Below are positions 38,287 to 51,270 of a DNA stretch of 64,000 nt, piece after piece; positions within the stretch are counted from its first letter, which is position 1; each line of letters opens with the position of its first letter. The stretch comes from Hymenolepis diminuta (lineage: Eukaryota; Platyhelminthes; Cestoda; Cyclophyllidea; Hymenolepididae). Below the pieces are notes generated by a model, which did no database searches, had not been told where the DNA came from, and saw only the letters and a list, made by a program, of their open reading frames with translations. The position numbers were made by a program, and so were the translations under genes. The DNA is taken from the NCBI GenBank assembly GCA_900708905.1, contig CAADRB010000046.1, positions 248,001-312,000 of the forward strand, in the 5' to 3' direction.

Positions 38287-39324
38287 GCCTAGACAGGACC
38301 AATGGTTTCATTTTCAACAGTCAATCATACGAAATGACCTTTTTCACCATAAAAGATATTGTCATTGTGTTGGTGATGGGCTCTTCTTCCATAGCACAGT
38401 GGTCCTCTACTCACATATGGCTCATAATTCTAGTCGTGTTCTTCTTGGCTTCTACTTAGTTACTACCGTAAATTTCTCAAACAAATTAGTACAGAATGAT
38501 TGAATTAGCTAAAATGACCTTTTAGTCTAGCTCAGAGTTGGATTTACACTCTTTATAAGATAAACTTTTGAAACTATCACCGAAGAGTACTAAAAGATTC
38601 AATTTCTGATAGATTCTTAATAATATTTTACTCGAGCTGGAGGGAATTAAATGTCAAACCGCAATTAGGAGTTTAACTATTAATTACTAATTTTTTTAAT
38701 GTATCATCGGTTGATTGACACGATGGCAAAGTGTTCGTGGAATTGTTCCGCATTTGATTAGGGAGATTTCAAGAGGAAAACAAGGTGTAAAGAAATTCAG
38801 TAATATTTCTCGAAATCATGCAACTTGGGATGTTCATGAATTATAGAAATATCTCTCGAATAACCAATGGTAACTGGATTCTGTGCCGCTCTTCCCAGAT
38901 ATAATGCAAACTCTATGTTCCCTGTCGATCAACCTATGTACGTGTAACTCCCATCCTCATGCATTATACTTTATCATTATTTTAACTAAATAACCTGACC
39001 TGACCATTGCAAGCACTACAGTTTAGGGAGATTCGTGAAAGCTGCCTGTAGATGTGTTCAAGTGGAAATAATAAGAGCAAATTCTGATTCTAAAGACGTT
39101 TTCAGTATTTACAGTATTTGACTTTTAAGCAGACAGTTTTAAGTATCCATGTTTGATCAAGCAAATTGGCGATAAATAATAATCTTACCTTTTGCTGGAA
39201 AATTCATCGAGCTTTTAAATTTGAGCTATATAAAAAAATCCTTAAATCTAAAATTGTTCAGACTTCCATTTATTCCATTGCGTAACTCTTCGACTAAAAG
39301 CTGTGCACGTTCCGAGTGTGGAAA

Positions 39325-39372
39325 CCGTAATGACCGTGATCACTCAGAGGCCAAGGATTCGAGGCTCAGGTG
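39325..39372 (+). repeat. tRNA-like SINE candidate 1
   Basis: Contains CTCAGAGGCCAAGGATTCGA, a B-box-like GGATTCGAGGC preceded by GTAATGACCGTGATCA in an A-box-like position. It resembles the candidates near 45160 and 51880 in the CAGAG...TTCGA segment. It is not a functional tRNA, as no cloverleaf closes. Confidence 0.3.
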
Positions 39373-42300
39373 TGATTTAAATGACCAAATGCAATGGTAA
39401 CTGGTAGGTAAAGTATCACTGATCCCTATAATAAAGGTAATTTGAGAGTTCGGCCGGGCTATTCCCTCACAAAACTTATGATCTACCTAAACGTTAACAT
39501 GATGCAACAGTAAGAAGACCAATAGTAATGTAGGATCAAGTGTATATTGGACAGCCGACAATGAACGAGAAGGGAAGGGGGGTAGTAGTAAGAAGCAATC
39601 ATGAATCAGAAGGGGAGAGTAAAACGTGATTACTGAACGCATGAAACCCAGGCTGCGATAAAGAGTTACGATAAGAGTTGACTGATTTTTTAAATATAAT
39701 CAGGACACCCAGAGATATGAGTTAGCATGTTCACACTATTGAGGTTTCTTTATCAGAAGCTTCAATATACCTTTATTCTATCTCAGAGAAATTTTTAAAA
39801 TAAAACCACAAGTGCATAGAAGAAAGTGTGCTATCATTGCAGACTTTCAGTTACTTTATATTCACTTGCTCTTGCAAGCATTTTCTCTCATGTTAAAAAT
39901 CGGGTGTTAAAATTACCTTGTCAACGCATATTTAATTGTTCTTAGTGAGAATAGTTGAGTCACACTAGAATGCAATACCGAATATGCTAAGATGGACGAA
40001 GATACTCATTGCTTGTCACATTTGGAATCGATGTAAAGTGACATTGAAGTTACTCCCTATAAAGATCTCAAGATGTTTAAATATTCGAAAACCTGCTAGG
40101 TTATCGGCACACCATGAATTTCGGACACCAGATGTTCGAGTGTGAAAATGATGGAGGATCTTTACGGAAGTACATGCTACGTTTGATGCAAAGACCGTCA
40201 AGAACTGTCATACAAAATTCATGGTCACTGGATCCATATTAGATTCCCGAATGATTTAAGAAACTGCGGAGAAATTCTTAAATATAATTCTAATTTTAAA
40301 TCAAACCTTCTGTTATGTGCTTCTCTCATATTATTTTCTTTTAAATGTTAATAATTAAATATACTATTTGAAACTAGAGTGTTTCTTCTCAACCATCCAC
40401 TTCCGGCCTAGAGTAAAAGTTAATGCTTTACTTCAATTTAAATCTTTTCAGTGGATTGTCATGCTGTGTATCAGTTTTTCAACGGTCGATATTCTGAATT
40501 ATTATTGGTTTATTATACTTCTGAAAGTATTAATACAAACCTATCTGCTGCATTTGAAATTCATCCAGTATTAATATGCTTGGGACGATTCGAATAGTCA
40601 TTTTGGTTATTTACTGTGAGTATATGATGGAGTATCGGCTACATAAATTAGCGATATGGCTAAAATTAGCAAATTATGAACAAATTCAGAGTTTAATAAT
40701 GTATTTGATGATTGTCATTTCGCATACTTGTGTTATTTCAGATCACGGTTATTAGTCATTTAGTGAATTATTTATTTAAGGTCAGCTTGTTTCTCCTAAA
40801 AGGTAAATAGATCATCACATTAACGATCGATAATTTATTTTGAGTTTGCTGATTTTGGTTACATTTGATTTTGGGTCAGATTTGTTGGAATTTTAAAAAA
40901 TATTCCGTATTGGGGGAAAACGAGTCATAGCACATACACTATGCACAAGGTAATCACTCATAGCCATATATGCGCAGATAAGGCAAATTATGAAGATCGG
41001 AATTGCAATGTCAATAGTTTATACGACTCATATAAACTTCAAGTAACCTTTTCCATAAATTACGATAGCAAAAATATTAAAGCCTAAAAAACAGTATTTA
41101 GGAGAGCAGAAGTGGGACATCCGAACTGAAGGTATGAAATGGAAAAAGTTTCAAACCCAATTTAGTCATAAGAAATAAATCTGCATTTAAAGTTTAGAAC
41201 ACTAGTTTATGTAAAAAATAATGCCTGATTGGAGTCAGGTCAGGTTACACGGTTGATATTTAGAGGGAGAATATCAAAACTTAATTTCGTAACTAGGATA
41301 TAAAGTGGATAGTCAAAGTGTCGAAAGTCAGTGATACTAGCTTAAACTGGAATAAGTCTTGCGACAGAATAAATACAACTCCGATACCGCTATCACCTAC
41401 GTACTATGGCCACTGCAAACGAGTCAAATGTGAAGGCAACCACTTTCTTCCTTCGAATTAATAGACTATTTCAGGTATTGGGTGAGCAAAGATGAATGCT
41501 GCAAACGTGACGCATGACTACATTGCCACCAATGCTGGCATATGTGCGCACTGTAGTATCTAATTAACTTCATATTCAGTTTTCAGCGTGGTCTGATGTG
41601 GCTGTTACGTATTAGTGACCTCTTTATATGACCCCATTTTCCATTCTGAACTATTTAATCGCTGTAACGCTTTGATGACTACGATCCCAGAGAGAACACG
41701 CCGTAACTAGATCATATCATAAAATATTGTACAAATTACAACTGTTTAAATAGACAAAAGAGATACAATTGACCATTGTGAGAGGAAGATTTATTCATAA
41801 TCAAGTTACCGTGTCTCACAGGGAGTTTATTATAGGATTAGACGCTGAGGTCCAAGATGCCGTAATCGGCTTGTCGATCTCCTCATCTCATCTCAGGAAA
41901 AGTACTTTTAAGACATTTACATTGAAAGAAAGCATGACTTTACGTTATATGAAAACAGGAATTCACACGGCAATTAGGGGTAAAATTTGTTAAAAATAAA
42001 TCGAAAAGTAGCAGCTCGCAAACTATGCCGATAATGGGTGCCTTTATATGCACGTAATTGTACTGGTTGATGCAAAGTCAATTTAATTCGTAACTGTGAT
42101 TTTTAGGTCACCGATTTAACTACGCTAACTTTAACCAAATGTGGTATTAACATTTATCTGAAATAGAACACAACTTTGCAGAATTCATCGTGTTGTCTAA
42201 GGCAAAGCGTTAAAGCGGCTTTTTCAGAAACTCTGCAGACATGAAAAATATTTTTTCGCCATAGATGAAATGCTGATCTGAAGTATCTATCGGGTATTAA

Positions 42301-45159
42301 ATAAAATGTGATCACAGCAGAAGGAATTGAATTCTCATGTATGCATTGTTTTAAAAAGAACCCAACTCGACTTCGTTAAATTGTAAATTACGTAAAGGGA
42401 TTAAAAGTCAATGAGAATAGTTTGACCTATGCATGACGTAATAGTACAGGTCAGAAGGAAATCGGATTAAGTACTGACGGGATTACTTTTAATTCTTATG
42501 CTTTCTAGCAAATTTGCGAAGAAATGACACTCACAAAGAAATGAATTAATTCTATTCAACTGAGTCTGTAGCAATGAGTATTTAATATTTGATTTTTGCA
42601 ATTATGAAAAATATAAAAATTGTGTGATTGAACTTCACAAATTAATCTTTCTCTCTTACGGAAATAAAAGTCTGTTTCTTTGTAAGATGGACTAAATTAA
42701 CTAGCAGATTCAGTTAACGATTTCAATATGTAATCGTTAATAATATAAGACATTTAAATCAAAATCAAATTTTCATTTATCGAGAGTAAAATGTTTAACT
42801 CTCAAAAAACTAATAGTTGTTATCCAGTTAACTGGCTTATTCGGTAAAGTTACTATCACAAAGGCAATGAATCAGACAAGGATAAAAAGGTCTTTATACA
42901 ACGATACTGTGAGACAACACTTTCACTTTCAACAGCAAATGCAATTTTATGGGTTTTAGTAATAATCCCGCAACAAATTCATAGGTCAGAATAAGTGGTA
43001 CCTGAACTATTATCATGTCCCACACAGGGTCATGGCTAAGGCAAATTAATGAAGACAAATAAAGTATATCCTCCTACATAGCCAATGATATGCGAAGACC
43101 TATGCCATTGGATTCCTCTGGAAAATCCCACAGCCGAGCCCCAAAGAAGTTTTCGTCTTTGACGTTCCGTAAAAAGCCTCCCAAATTTTCTTCCACTTAG
43201 AATTCTGTTGAGTTATTAGGTTCCAAAGACATCTAGAAAAAAGCTTACGAAAGACCACTGCTAAGACATATTAATCGAGAAGTCAAAGAAATTTTTAATT
43301 CAATCGGTTTGTCGTGGTTAAAACAGTCAACACAGTTGATTCTTATGTTTGCACCGCCGGGATATTTAAGGGAAGGCGGTGAAATCCAGTATTGTCAACT
43401 GTATGCGAAAGGTCACAGAAATGAAAAATTCTTTTTTACTATCAGTGGGATCACTGAACGAAAAGGATCTCCGGGAGCAAGTTTCTAATTGGTTTAAGTT
43501 TTTAACAAACATGGGTGGTTAAATCACCGCATATCAGAACGACAAAAAATCAAATACGAGTCTCTTCAAAGGGCCTTTCCAAAATCACGTATTCTTCTGA
43601 GCTGAGTAGCCAAGTAGATATTTTGAATTCCATGATTTGATATTTCATATCCTTTTCCCTAATTATATCCTTATAGTTATGCACTATTTATCTAAATGCT
43701 ATGATATGTAACATTTTTAAATAAACGATTGTAATGTCTGTCTTTCTTTCAGTTGAGCATTGCATTCCATATGATGATGCTCAAGTTAATTGGACATCAA
43801 TAATAAGCAGTTGATGTGTTGGTTTTTTAATCGGATTAGGAGAGTTCTAAATCCAATAATACACATTTGTATTTGTGCTAGCTGCAAATCTTGTCCGAGG
43901 ATAGTAATAACAGCATCACCTATTTTCGTAAACTTTCTTAATTCCAGATGTACACCTTCCTTTGTTGGCAGATGAAACTAACCTGGTTTGTGGAATATAA
44001 GATCAAGATAATATAGAAGACCGCAAACTCTCCCTGTTGAAAACCTACATTTGGGGTAATTTTCAGGTAAATGTCCAAAAAGCTAATCTCCAATCGGCCG
44101 AAACGTTCTAAAATATCTAAGGCAGGGATATCGACCGCAACCCAAGCTATATAGAAATCTCCTTTTACAAGATCATGATCTTAAAACTTAACGTTTTTCC
44201 CCTCAACAAATTTTTTATTGAAAGCTATATATTTCCCTGTCTATATATTTTCAGTTATTTAAATTATATTTGTGGTTGTTTTCATTATTACAGTATCACC
44301 GTCAACCTCCCAAAAATTAATATTCTAGTCTCTAAAAAAATATTTGTAGGGAGTGGATTATAGATATTATTTGATTCCTCATGGAAATACAGGACCCACA
44401 CTTTATATTTAATTATTTTTTATCTATTTTTCTCTTGTGATTGAATAGGAAATTTAATTCTTCCCCACGGAATTTAGATCCTTCTTAATCAGGAAATGGA
44501 TGCCATTTGCATGTCAAGTAAAAATACTTCATTAATTTTGCCACTTCAAATTGTGCAACTTTTCATGCATTAAGTTCAACTAACAAATCATAAATCAGTG
44601 CTTCAGGTAGACTTTGAGAATGCGTTTCAGCGTTTTATTACCTTTAGAAAGGAAAAGCGACAACAGCAACTACAACTAAATCATTCGGAAACACTTAAAC
44701 ATGAGGAGCAGTAAAATAGTCCAATAAGGGGAGAAGAGAGTTGAAAATAGGAGAGAATAAAGCAGAGTATCGAAGTGATCTTAACTACTTTAATTTATGG
44801 ATTCATCAGCTTATTTAGTTTATGATTAATGAGTACAGTTCACTGTATGATTTCTTAATATTCCACAATTTATTTGCGGTGATTTGGGCTCCAAGTTTCT
44901 GGGTGAATTCTTGTACGTAGTGTTCGAATTGACCGATCGGTTATGCTGCCACGATATCTTTGTCACCTTTAAAAGCCAGAAGGTAGTAAGCTGATACTAG
45001 TCCAGAGCCCATTAGAGTTCAACTGATTAACCTTGAATTGAAAATTAACCACTTCATTATACAATCGATTAAGTTTAAGATTCACTGAATCAATCATTGT
45101 AGTAAACGTCAAATCGATGTTACGGTTCGGTAAACCAATTAATCATATTGATCGGTGAG

Positions 45160-45215
45160 TCTTCTTGTAAGAAAGCGTATCGTTCATCAGAGATTATGGG
45201 TTCGAGTCAGTCTTT
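45160..45215 (+). repeat. tRNA-like SINE candidate 2
   Basis: CATCAGAGATTATGGGTTCG followed by AGTC is a good B-box match (GGTTCGAGTC). An A-box-like TTGTAAGAAAGCG lies about 35 bases upstream. It shares the CAGAG...GGNTTCGA segment with the candidate at 39325-39372. The acceptor stem is not recognisable. Confidence 0.3.
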
Positions 45216-46979
45216 GGTGATTGAAGTAATCGGCTGTTTAGCCAATATCTTTCGATGCACATGCTGAAGTAGGACTTTTCGAGCGGAGAGGCTCTAAGAT
45301 TCGAAGGATACGTTGAGTCCACTAATAAAGAAATTAACTTTAGCGAAGACACAAACTACATCATGATACGAGGTATAACTGAACATTTTCAACATCCTGG
45401 AGAGAACTCATAAAAATTCAATGAACGAAATTTGCAACTTGAGCACCAAAAATATCAGTTACTGCTCTCCCCATTCGAATCTGGAAATGAAATATCTCTA
45501 CTGCTTTATTACACGCAAACCAGGTAATCCATCAATTCTATAACCCAATTTGTATGTAAACAGGATAATCCCTTAATAAAGAGGTCTTTCTTCAGTTGAA
45601 AGTTGTTTGTCTTATTACTCCGGGTTTGGATTGATCGACAGAACTAAGGTGGCTTCAGAGGATATCAGAAATAGGCGGTAGAGGGCAATGATCAATGTAT
45701 GGCACAGCATATACACATGGTGGCCAAAGATCATTAATATAGGTGGATAGAGGAGCAGAAAATCATTAAAATATGCACTGAAGACATTAAAACAGTTTAT
45801 TAGTATGCCACCCCCACTTTGCATTTTACATAGGTGCCTTTTCGTGTAAAAACATTTTTTGAGTGCGATCTATGAAATACCTTGAGTACGTAAGTCTAGA
45901 TACAAAGTTTCCATTGGGTGCGATAAATAAATATGGTGAAGAAAAATGTTTAAATCTTCCAGCTGACATGACTTAATTCACTCATATTCAGCATAGGACC
46001 ACCTTGGACTAAGTCCACTTTAAAGTATGGAGGATTAAAGGTAGTGTATTTATATAGGGTGAAATGGGGTCAAAAAGAGTAATAAATTGAATAGGGTTAA
46101 ACAAATAGTTGAATTGCTTCTATCCTTCATCTAACCTGTAAATGCAAAGAGTCAGGTCAGAAGGTCGCTAAATACCCTCTCGTATACTCACTTCGACTAC
46201 ACTCTCAAGTTTCTATTAGCAAAAAGGGGAATAACTGTTACAAAATTATCTTCATCACTCCGGCCGCAAAAATGTCCACATAAGTTGGAAAATTTATACA
46301 AAACAGAACCAAGTACAGGTCACTCTTTTTACGCTTGAGGTACTTTAGGTCAAGTTCAGAGAATCCCGTTTCAAAGTGGAGTTTCTATGGGAAGAAATGG
46401 CCAATACTTTTTGCCACCTCAAAAACATGTGGTCTATGACGGCAACCCCAGTTGGAGGTTAGTGGTTGACCAGAATTCTGGGTAGAGTCAGGTCTTTTCT
46501 TCTAATCGATTGATACTCAGGGCATAAGCTACTTCGACACCAACCTGCTTCCATCATAGCCATGATTATCAATAATATGCATGCTTTATTGCTGAATATT
46601 CTTTTAAATCTAACACATTCATTACTCTTAAACACGAAGAAAAGTTCTTACACCAACCCACTTTCCGTAATTTTGTGGCCACTGAGGTAGTATTGAAATA
46701 ATTTCCTGTTTTCCTACCTTTGCATAACAACGTCTCCTGGAAGAATGGTACTAAATCAGGAAGCAATTTAGCCCTATCTACACATACTGAGCACCCTTCA
46801 CTCAAGCTATTTAATTTGCATAATTATTATCCACAGCAGAAAAATTTCCAACCTTTAATTGTGAAAAGCAAATGACATCAAATAACAATAAATCCAACAA
46901 ATGATGAGGGAAGGGGGAATCGAAAAGATACAGAGAGCAACGTCAAGGTAACAAAGTGTCTTTCTTCAATCGATTTTTA

Positions 46980-47245
46980 GATTCGCGTTTTACAATGCCA
47001 ACTGAATTAGTAGTTCAAGTCCCAAAATCCAAATTTCACGTTTTGTTCCCCGGATTTCAGCAAATACTTATTTGGGATATTCAGTGCTTACTGACTGGTA
47101 TAATTTAATCAAGAAGGATCAGTCTTCCTGCTTCAGTTAATTCTTTTCTAATGGCTGAGAAGGCAAATTGTCTTACATGAAATACCGTAGCTTAATATTA
47201 TAAAATAGCAGAGATGAAAAATAAAATTGTTAAGTTAGATCTCTG
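46980..47245 (+). repeat. Dispersed repeat family A, copy 2
   Basis: Collinear partner of the copy near 20715-20980, about 26 kb away. It shares the ATTCAGTGCTTACTGACTGG block (from 47079), the CCAAATTTCACG block (from 47029) and CTTACATGA (near 47171). The copies differ by many substitutions and indels, which suggests old insertions. Confidence 0.55.
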
Positions 47246-47449
47246 TAAAATGAGTTCACTCAAGGTGAGCTCAATTGGATCTGCATAATAAACTTATCAA
47301 TCACAACGAGAGCTCCAATCATTTTCATCACATTTTAACATTCCATCGACCTAATTAGGCACACAGCTTAGGGACATTGTATTTATAAAAAACTTCTCAA
47401 GCACACTGTGGGAAGTGATGGTAGCACCCGACTCTACAAGAAGGTAGAT

Positions 47450-47550
47450 ACCATGTAGCGGCCCTCATGAGAAACTCGCCTTCCACCATCCATCTTGTTG
47501 ATCAGATTTAACCAGTGGGGCCGACCACATACCTCACTGAACGAGCACCG
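47450..47550 (-). repeat. Dispersed repeat family B, copy 1
   Basis: The minus strand here aligns without gaps for about 80 bases with the plus strand at 51728-51810. Both include GGCGAGTTTCTCAT versus TGCGAGTTTTTCAT. The minus-strand open frame 47434-47628 (64 codons, ATG start, hydrophobic N-terminus) runs across it. The peptide block CGRPHWLNLINK matches GGQSHCLVLVNK in copy 2. A decayed coding repeat is more likely than a secreted-protein gene. Confidence 0.45.
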
Positions 47551-48008
47551 GTAACCCTCAATCTCGTGACCATTAAATTTGTAGACGTACGCGCTAAGCA
47601 CAGTCATCGATAAAAAAACAATAATCATAAGTGAGGAATTATTATTTTGTCACCACTCTGTTTACTAGTGTATCCAGTTATCCCCATTGTTGACGTGATA
47701 TTAACCATCTACCTTTACGGTTGTCTGTTGTGTATAAAGTTAACGAAAACTAGGCTTGCTGGCTCCTTGCACTCATCTTGGGGCAAGGGAGAGATATTGA
47801 GCTCTTCTAATTGAAAACACCGCCGCAATAAGAGCTAGATTCGAAGCACGTAGGACCAGCTTAAAGCCATCAAGTGCAGTAAGACATAATAAACTCACCG
47901 TAAGAAAAAAACCAGTCAATTCTTTCAGTTATACGGTTCTAGACCTTATCAAAAATATACCAAACCCGATTAGCTAAAAAGAACCAATATTCACAACACA
48001 ATCGGACT

Positions 48009-48014
48009 TTTATT
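48009..48014 (-). promoter_or_regulatory. Candidate poly(A) signal of the CDV3 gene
   Basis: AATAAA on the minus strand (TTTATT on plus), about 460 bases past the CDV3 stop codon. It is the first canonical hexamer I noticed downstream. In AT-rich DNA such hexamers are common, so the assignment is weak. Confidence 0.3.
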
Positions 48015-48471
48015 TGAATTAAAATCTGCCACGGCTCAGATTTCAATTGACATCAAATCGCATTTGCATACAAAATGGTACTCTTACACTGATACCCTAT
48101 GTTGTGGGTTATGGAAAAGAAAAAAAACAGAATAGAATAAGTTGGATGGATGATATTTACTCATTGAGTAAAGCTAAGTCGTGATCTGAATGAAAGACAG
48201 ACAAGAGATTCCATCACCTAATTTATCGATTTCACACAGCATTCTTCGACAAAAGGGGGACTGGGAATACAAAGTGTGGCATGGAGAAAGGGGAATTATA
48301 TAAGCGGGACATATTTATCTGACCCTTCGCGAGCGCGTAATATAAGCGAATGCTGGCAGCTACAGACAAACAAATACACACAAACTGAATGTACAAATTA
48401 ACAATACACTTAGACACTTATAGTTAAATTAGAAGGGATTACTACATTGCAGCGAAATAGATCCGAGGGGT

Positions 48472-49504
48472 TTAAGAGTTATCCAATTGAGCGAATCGAT
48501 TTGATTGACTGATGGGTTGGACGTTTCTTAGACTTGGAGGAACGTAAGGTTTGGCGGCTGGGATACTGACAGAGATGATAAAGAATATTAAAAATAGAAA
48601 ATGACAATAGGAAAATCGTAAATTCGCAACTCACACTCCAGGTTTACGTTCAAATCCACCGGATCCTCTCTGTTCGACAAAGGAAGCCCTCGAAATGACC
48701 TCATCTTGTTTAATAGTACTACCCCGCGTCCATCCAGAAGTGGACGAGGTAGAAGACGACTGAGCATTAAAACCAGGTCTCTCGGAAGTAACACCACTCC
48801 TTGAAGGGAATCCACTGCCACTAGGAGGTGCATACCTGCTACGACCTTCTGACCGATTAAAAGCTGAAGGTACGTATGCATTGTTTGGTACTTCACGGCG
48901 TCTACTAGATCCTCTTTGTACATCAGTCCAGGAATTGTCCACCGGTTCCACGGGTTTTTCAACTTTCTTTGCAGGTTTATCTTTGACAGCGTCCAATGTT
49001 GGAAATTCATCCATACTGTCCACATTGGGTAAATCCCTATTTTTACGGAAAGCGGCTGATATGTAGATACCAGGTTTCGGTGGTTCCTCAACTTCCCCCT
49101 TTTTTGGCTCTTCTACATTTCCAAAAGATAATAATATAGAAATGAGCAAAAATTAAGATTTAAAATTTTAAATATAGATCACCTTCAACTTTCGGTTTAT
49201 TTTTCCACGCGACCTCATTGACATTGGACTTGGATGTATCTTTGACATCATTCACTACCGCATCTTCATTCTCTTCTTCCTCTAAATCATGCAAGGATAG
49301 ATCTGAGAAATCTGGAGCGATATCATTTTGTATAGGCTCCCATTCGTCGGATTCAGCCGCTACGCTTGGAATTAAGTCACTATTAGTCTCAGTTTCAGGT
49401 TGCGGAAGAGGGTTTGTGTCAGTGATTTGTTGTAATAATGCACTCGTAGTTATAATCTTTACCTTTTTCTTGGACTTTTTATTAAAAAAATCATCCAGAG
49501 ACAT
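48472..49504 (-). CDS. CDV3: CDV3 homologue (carnitine deficiency-associated protein 3 family)
   Basis: Three exons: 49183-49504, 48635-49112 and 48472-48565 (including the TAA at 48472-48474), 297 residues. Introns are phase 1 and phase 2 with GTGATC and GTGAGT donors. The N-terminus MSLDDFFNKKSKKKVK matches the S-L-D-x-F-F-x-K-x-x-K-K-K start of CDV3 proteins. The middle has an acidic W-containing segment (SDEWEPIQND). The second exon holds KPGIYISAAFRKNRDLPN (equivalent to the family's GVYRPPGAR region), DEFPTLDA (EFPSL-like) and SWTDVQRGSSRRRE. The C-terminus ends PSLRN...NRFAQLDNS. CDV3 is a soluble, largely disordered protein of poorly known function. It lies tandemly downstream of CADPS on the same strand. 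Confidence 0.86.
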
Positions 49505-49551
49505 GATGGAGGAGGGAGAGTCACGCAACCGTTCCTTTAAATAACAGCGTA

Positions 49552-49553
49552 CT
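49552..49553 (-). promoter_or_regulatory. Candidate 3' splice site upstream of the CDV3 start codon
   Basis: On the minus strand the sequence TTTGTATTCACTCTTAG ends here, 47 bases before the ATG at 49504. It has a good pyrimidine tract. It could accept a 5' UTR exon or a trans-spliced leader, which is common in flatworms. No matching cis donor was identified nearby. Confidence 0.4.
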
Positions 49554-49555
49554 AA

Positions 49556-51105
49556 GAGTGAATACAAACAAATAAATTAAGTCAAGATAACTCAATGTTT
49601 AAAACGCCAAAAATAATGTTAATCATAAAAATACCAATGATTTGTTTTAATATTTTTACAAATTTGATAATAGTGTTAGTTGACATATCGGCCTTATAAG
49701 TAAAATTCCGTTTTAATCCCACATTATTGGACTAATAATAAAACTCTACTTTTTATTCATCTAATGATAGGTTTTTTTCAATTAAAAAACTTGTCTAGAT
49801 TTCAATAGCTTATCGATGATTGGGCTCAATTAATTTTTATTGCCATTTGGATATTACTTACCCTTTTATGTATAGCACAGTATGAATGTATTTTATTCTC
49901 ATTAACTCTCTTTAACATGTGAAAAATAATTCAATGGATTTCATTACTCAAGGGACTATAATATCCATTAGAGTTCGTTGTTGGCACATTTCAGTCTAAC
50001 TACTGGAAAGAAATATCGGCACATATAGGGAGATAATCTAGGCACGGTAAATATCCATGAAATTTCAAGGTAAGGTCTGAAAATAACCTAAATTGTATCT
50101 GGAATTCCTATTTATTTTAGATCGCTTTTTTTGCACAAATTATTTTAGAAGGTTCTATTAAATTAATACCACAACGCGCTCAATTTTTAGATCAATTCGT
50201 CACCGCATTCACGCGACTCACCGATTGACCTGGTTCGAAGGCCATGGCGTCTCAATTTTTCCCTTTGACACTTAATACTGTTAATAAAAAGCTTGGACAG
50301 TTTACATATAATATAACAATTTCACATCATGTTCACTCTTTATAATTCATTTATTTAAATAACCATTTAATGGGCATTCATTTAAAATATTATATTTACT
50401 CTCTCAAATGATTATTGTTAGCTATGTTTCTTTAAAGCATATTTAAGGCCAATCTGCACCGACTGCTAATCAAAACTGCAAGCAACTTAACTAGATATTC
50501 TGCCAAGTACAGAAGCTCTATCTCACTCTCAAAGAAGATAGCAATAATTCCAATAGTTCGCGTATATTTTGGCATGGGAATAATCCAACAAGTAATTGTA
50601 TTGTAGTTGTAATAATAATAACGAACATCCAGCGGAACAATTCAACAGGAGGAGTAACTATTTAGGTGTTTTAGAATGGGAAGGTGGAGGGTTACTGAAT
50701 CACATTAGAACCACCACATTGTATATATGGAAGTCGGTAAGTACAAAAATAAACCACAATTCGAAAAACCCCTAAAGGGCCAAATAAAGTACTGAGTTTT
50801 AAGAGAACGAGCGAAATATATGGGTAGAGATTGTCCATCACAGACCTCCACTGGCGGAAGAAATTAATGTAAATATATCTGAGAGGAGTTGAAGGAAATT
50901 AGGAGTAGAAATAGTAGGAATTGCAGTTTCCGTTTCCCAATCACCACTTTAATAAATTGCAATAATAACGAGGGGCAGAATGGAATAATAATTATATCAC
51001 AATAAGGAGACAGAGTGAAAGAAGGAAATGTAAAGAGGAAAGATAATTGTTGAAAGACCGGGGTATGTGTGTGCCTGGGGTTTTGGGGAAGGACGATGAT
51101 GACCT
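49556..51105 (-). other. CADPS 3' UTR and CADPS-CDV3 spacer
   Basis: No coding features. On the minus strand the first few hundred bases after the CADPS stop are pyrimidine-rich. The nearest AATAAA found (50350-50355) would give a 3' UTR of roughly 750 bases. The remaining sequence up to CDV3 is AT-rich with nothing recognisable. Confidence 0.5.
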
Positions 51106-51270
51106 TCAAGTTTGACGATGTCGTAGACCGGCACCTTGAGCTAGGGAACTCAAACCGCCACCAATTGCTCGTATTAGATTCTGACGTCCATCTGCTGTTG
51201 CTGCCGACTGTGTTGACGAAGGAGAGCTGTTTCTTGTGCTTGTTGAAACGGATAGTGTTGCTTCCTCAAC
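51106..51270 (-). CDS. CADPS: CADPS last coding exon
   Basis: 55 codons including TGA. It starts VEEATLSVSTSTRNSSPSS, which matches the VEEATASVSEG start of the CADPS tail. It then diverges and ends with a basic rather than acidic tail (LAQGAGLRHRQT). Preceded by a 1.6-kb intron. Confidence 0.9.
   Translation of the reverse strand, partial: VEEATLSVSTSTRNSSPSSTQSAATADGRQNLIRAIGGGLSSLAQGAGLRHRQT

Larger units (their letters stand above)
35225..48008. other. 13-kb stretch without recognisable genes
   Basis: No exon with domain similarity or a convincing splice pair was found. It contains nested hairpins around 36715-36960, a 10-bp-armed palindrome at 38254-38286, family A repeat copy 2, family B repeat copy 1 and two tRNA-like SINE candidates. 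It may be intergenic space, or may hide 5' exons of the spectrin/Ig gene in long introns. Confidence 0.5.

Noticed and set aside
41769..41993. 74-codon plus-strand open frame
   Set aside because: No recognised family, no supporting splice sites, and of a length expected by chance.
50864..51109. Minus-strand open frame overlapping the CADPS stop
   Set aside because: It is the pyrimidine-rich 3' UTR of CADPS read in another frame.
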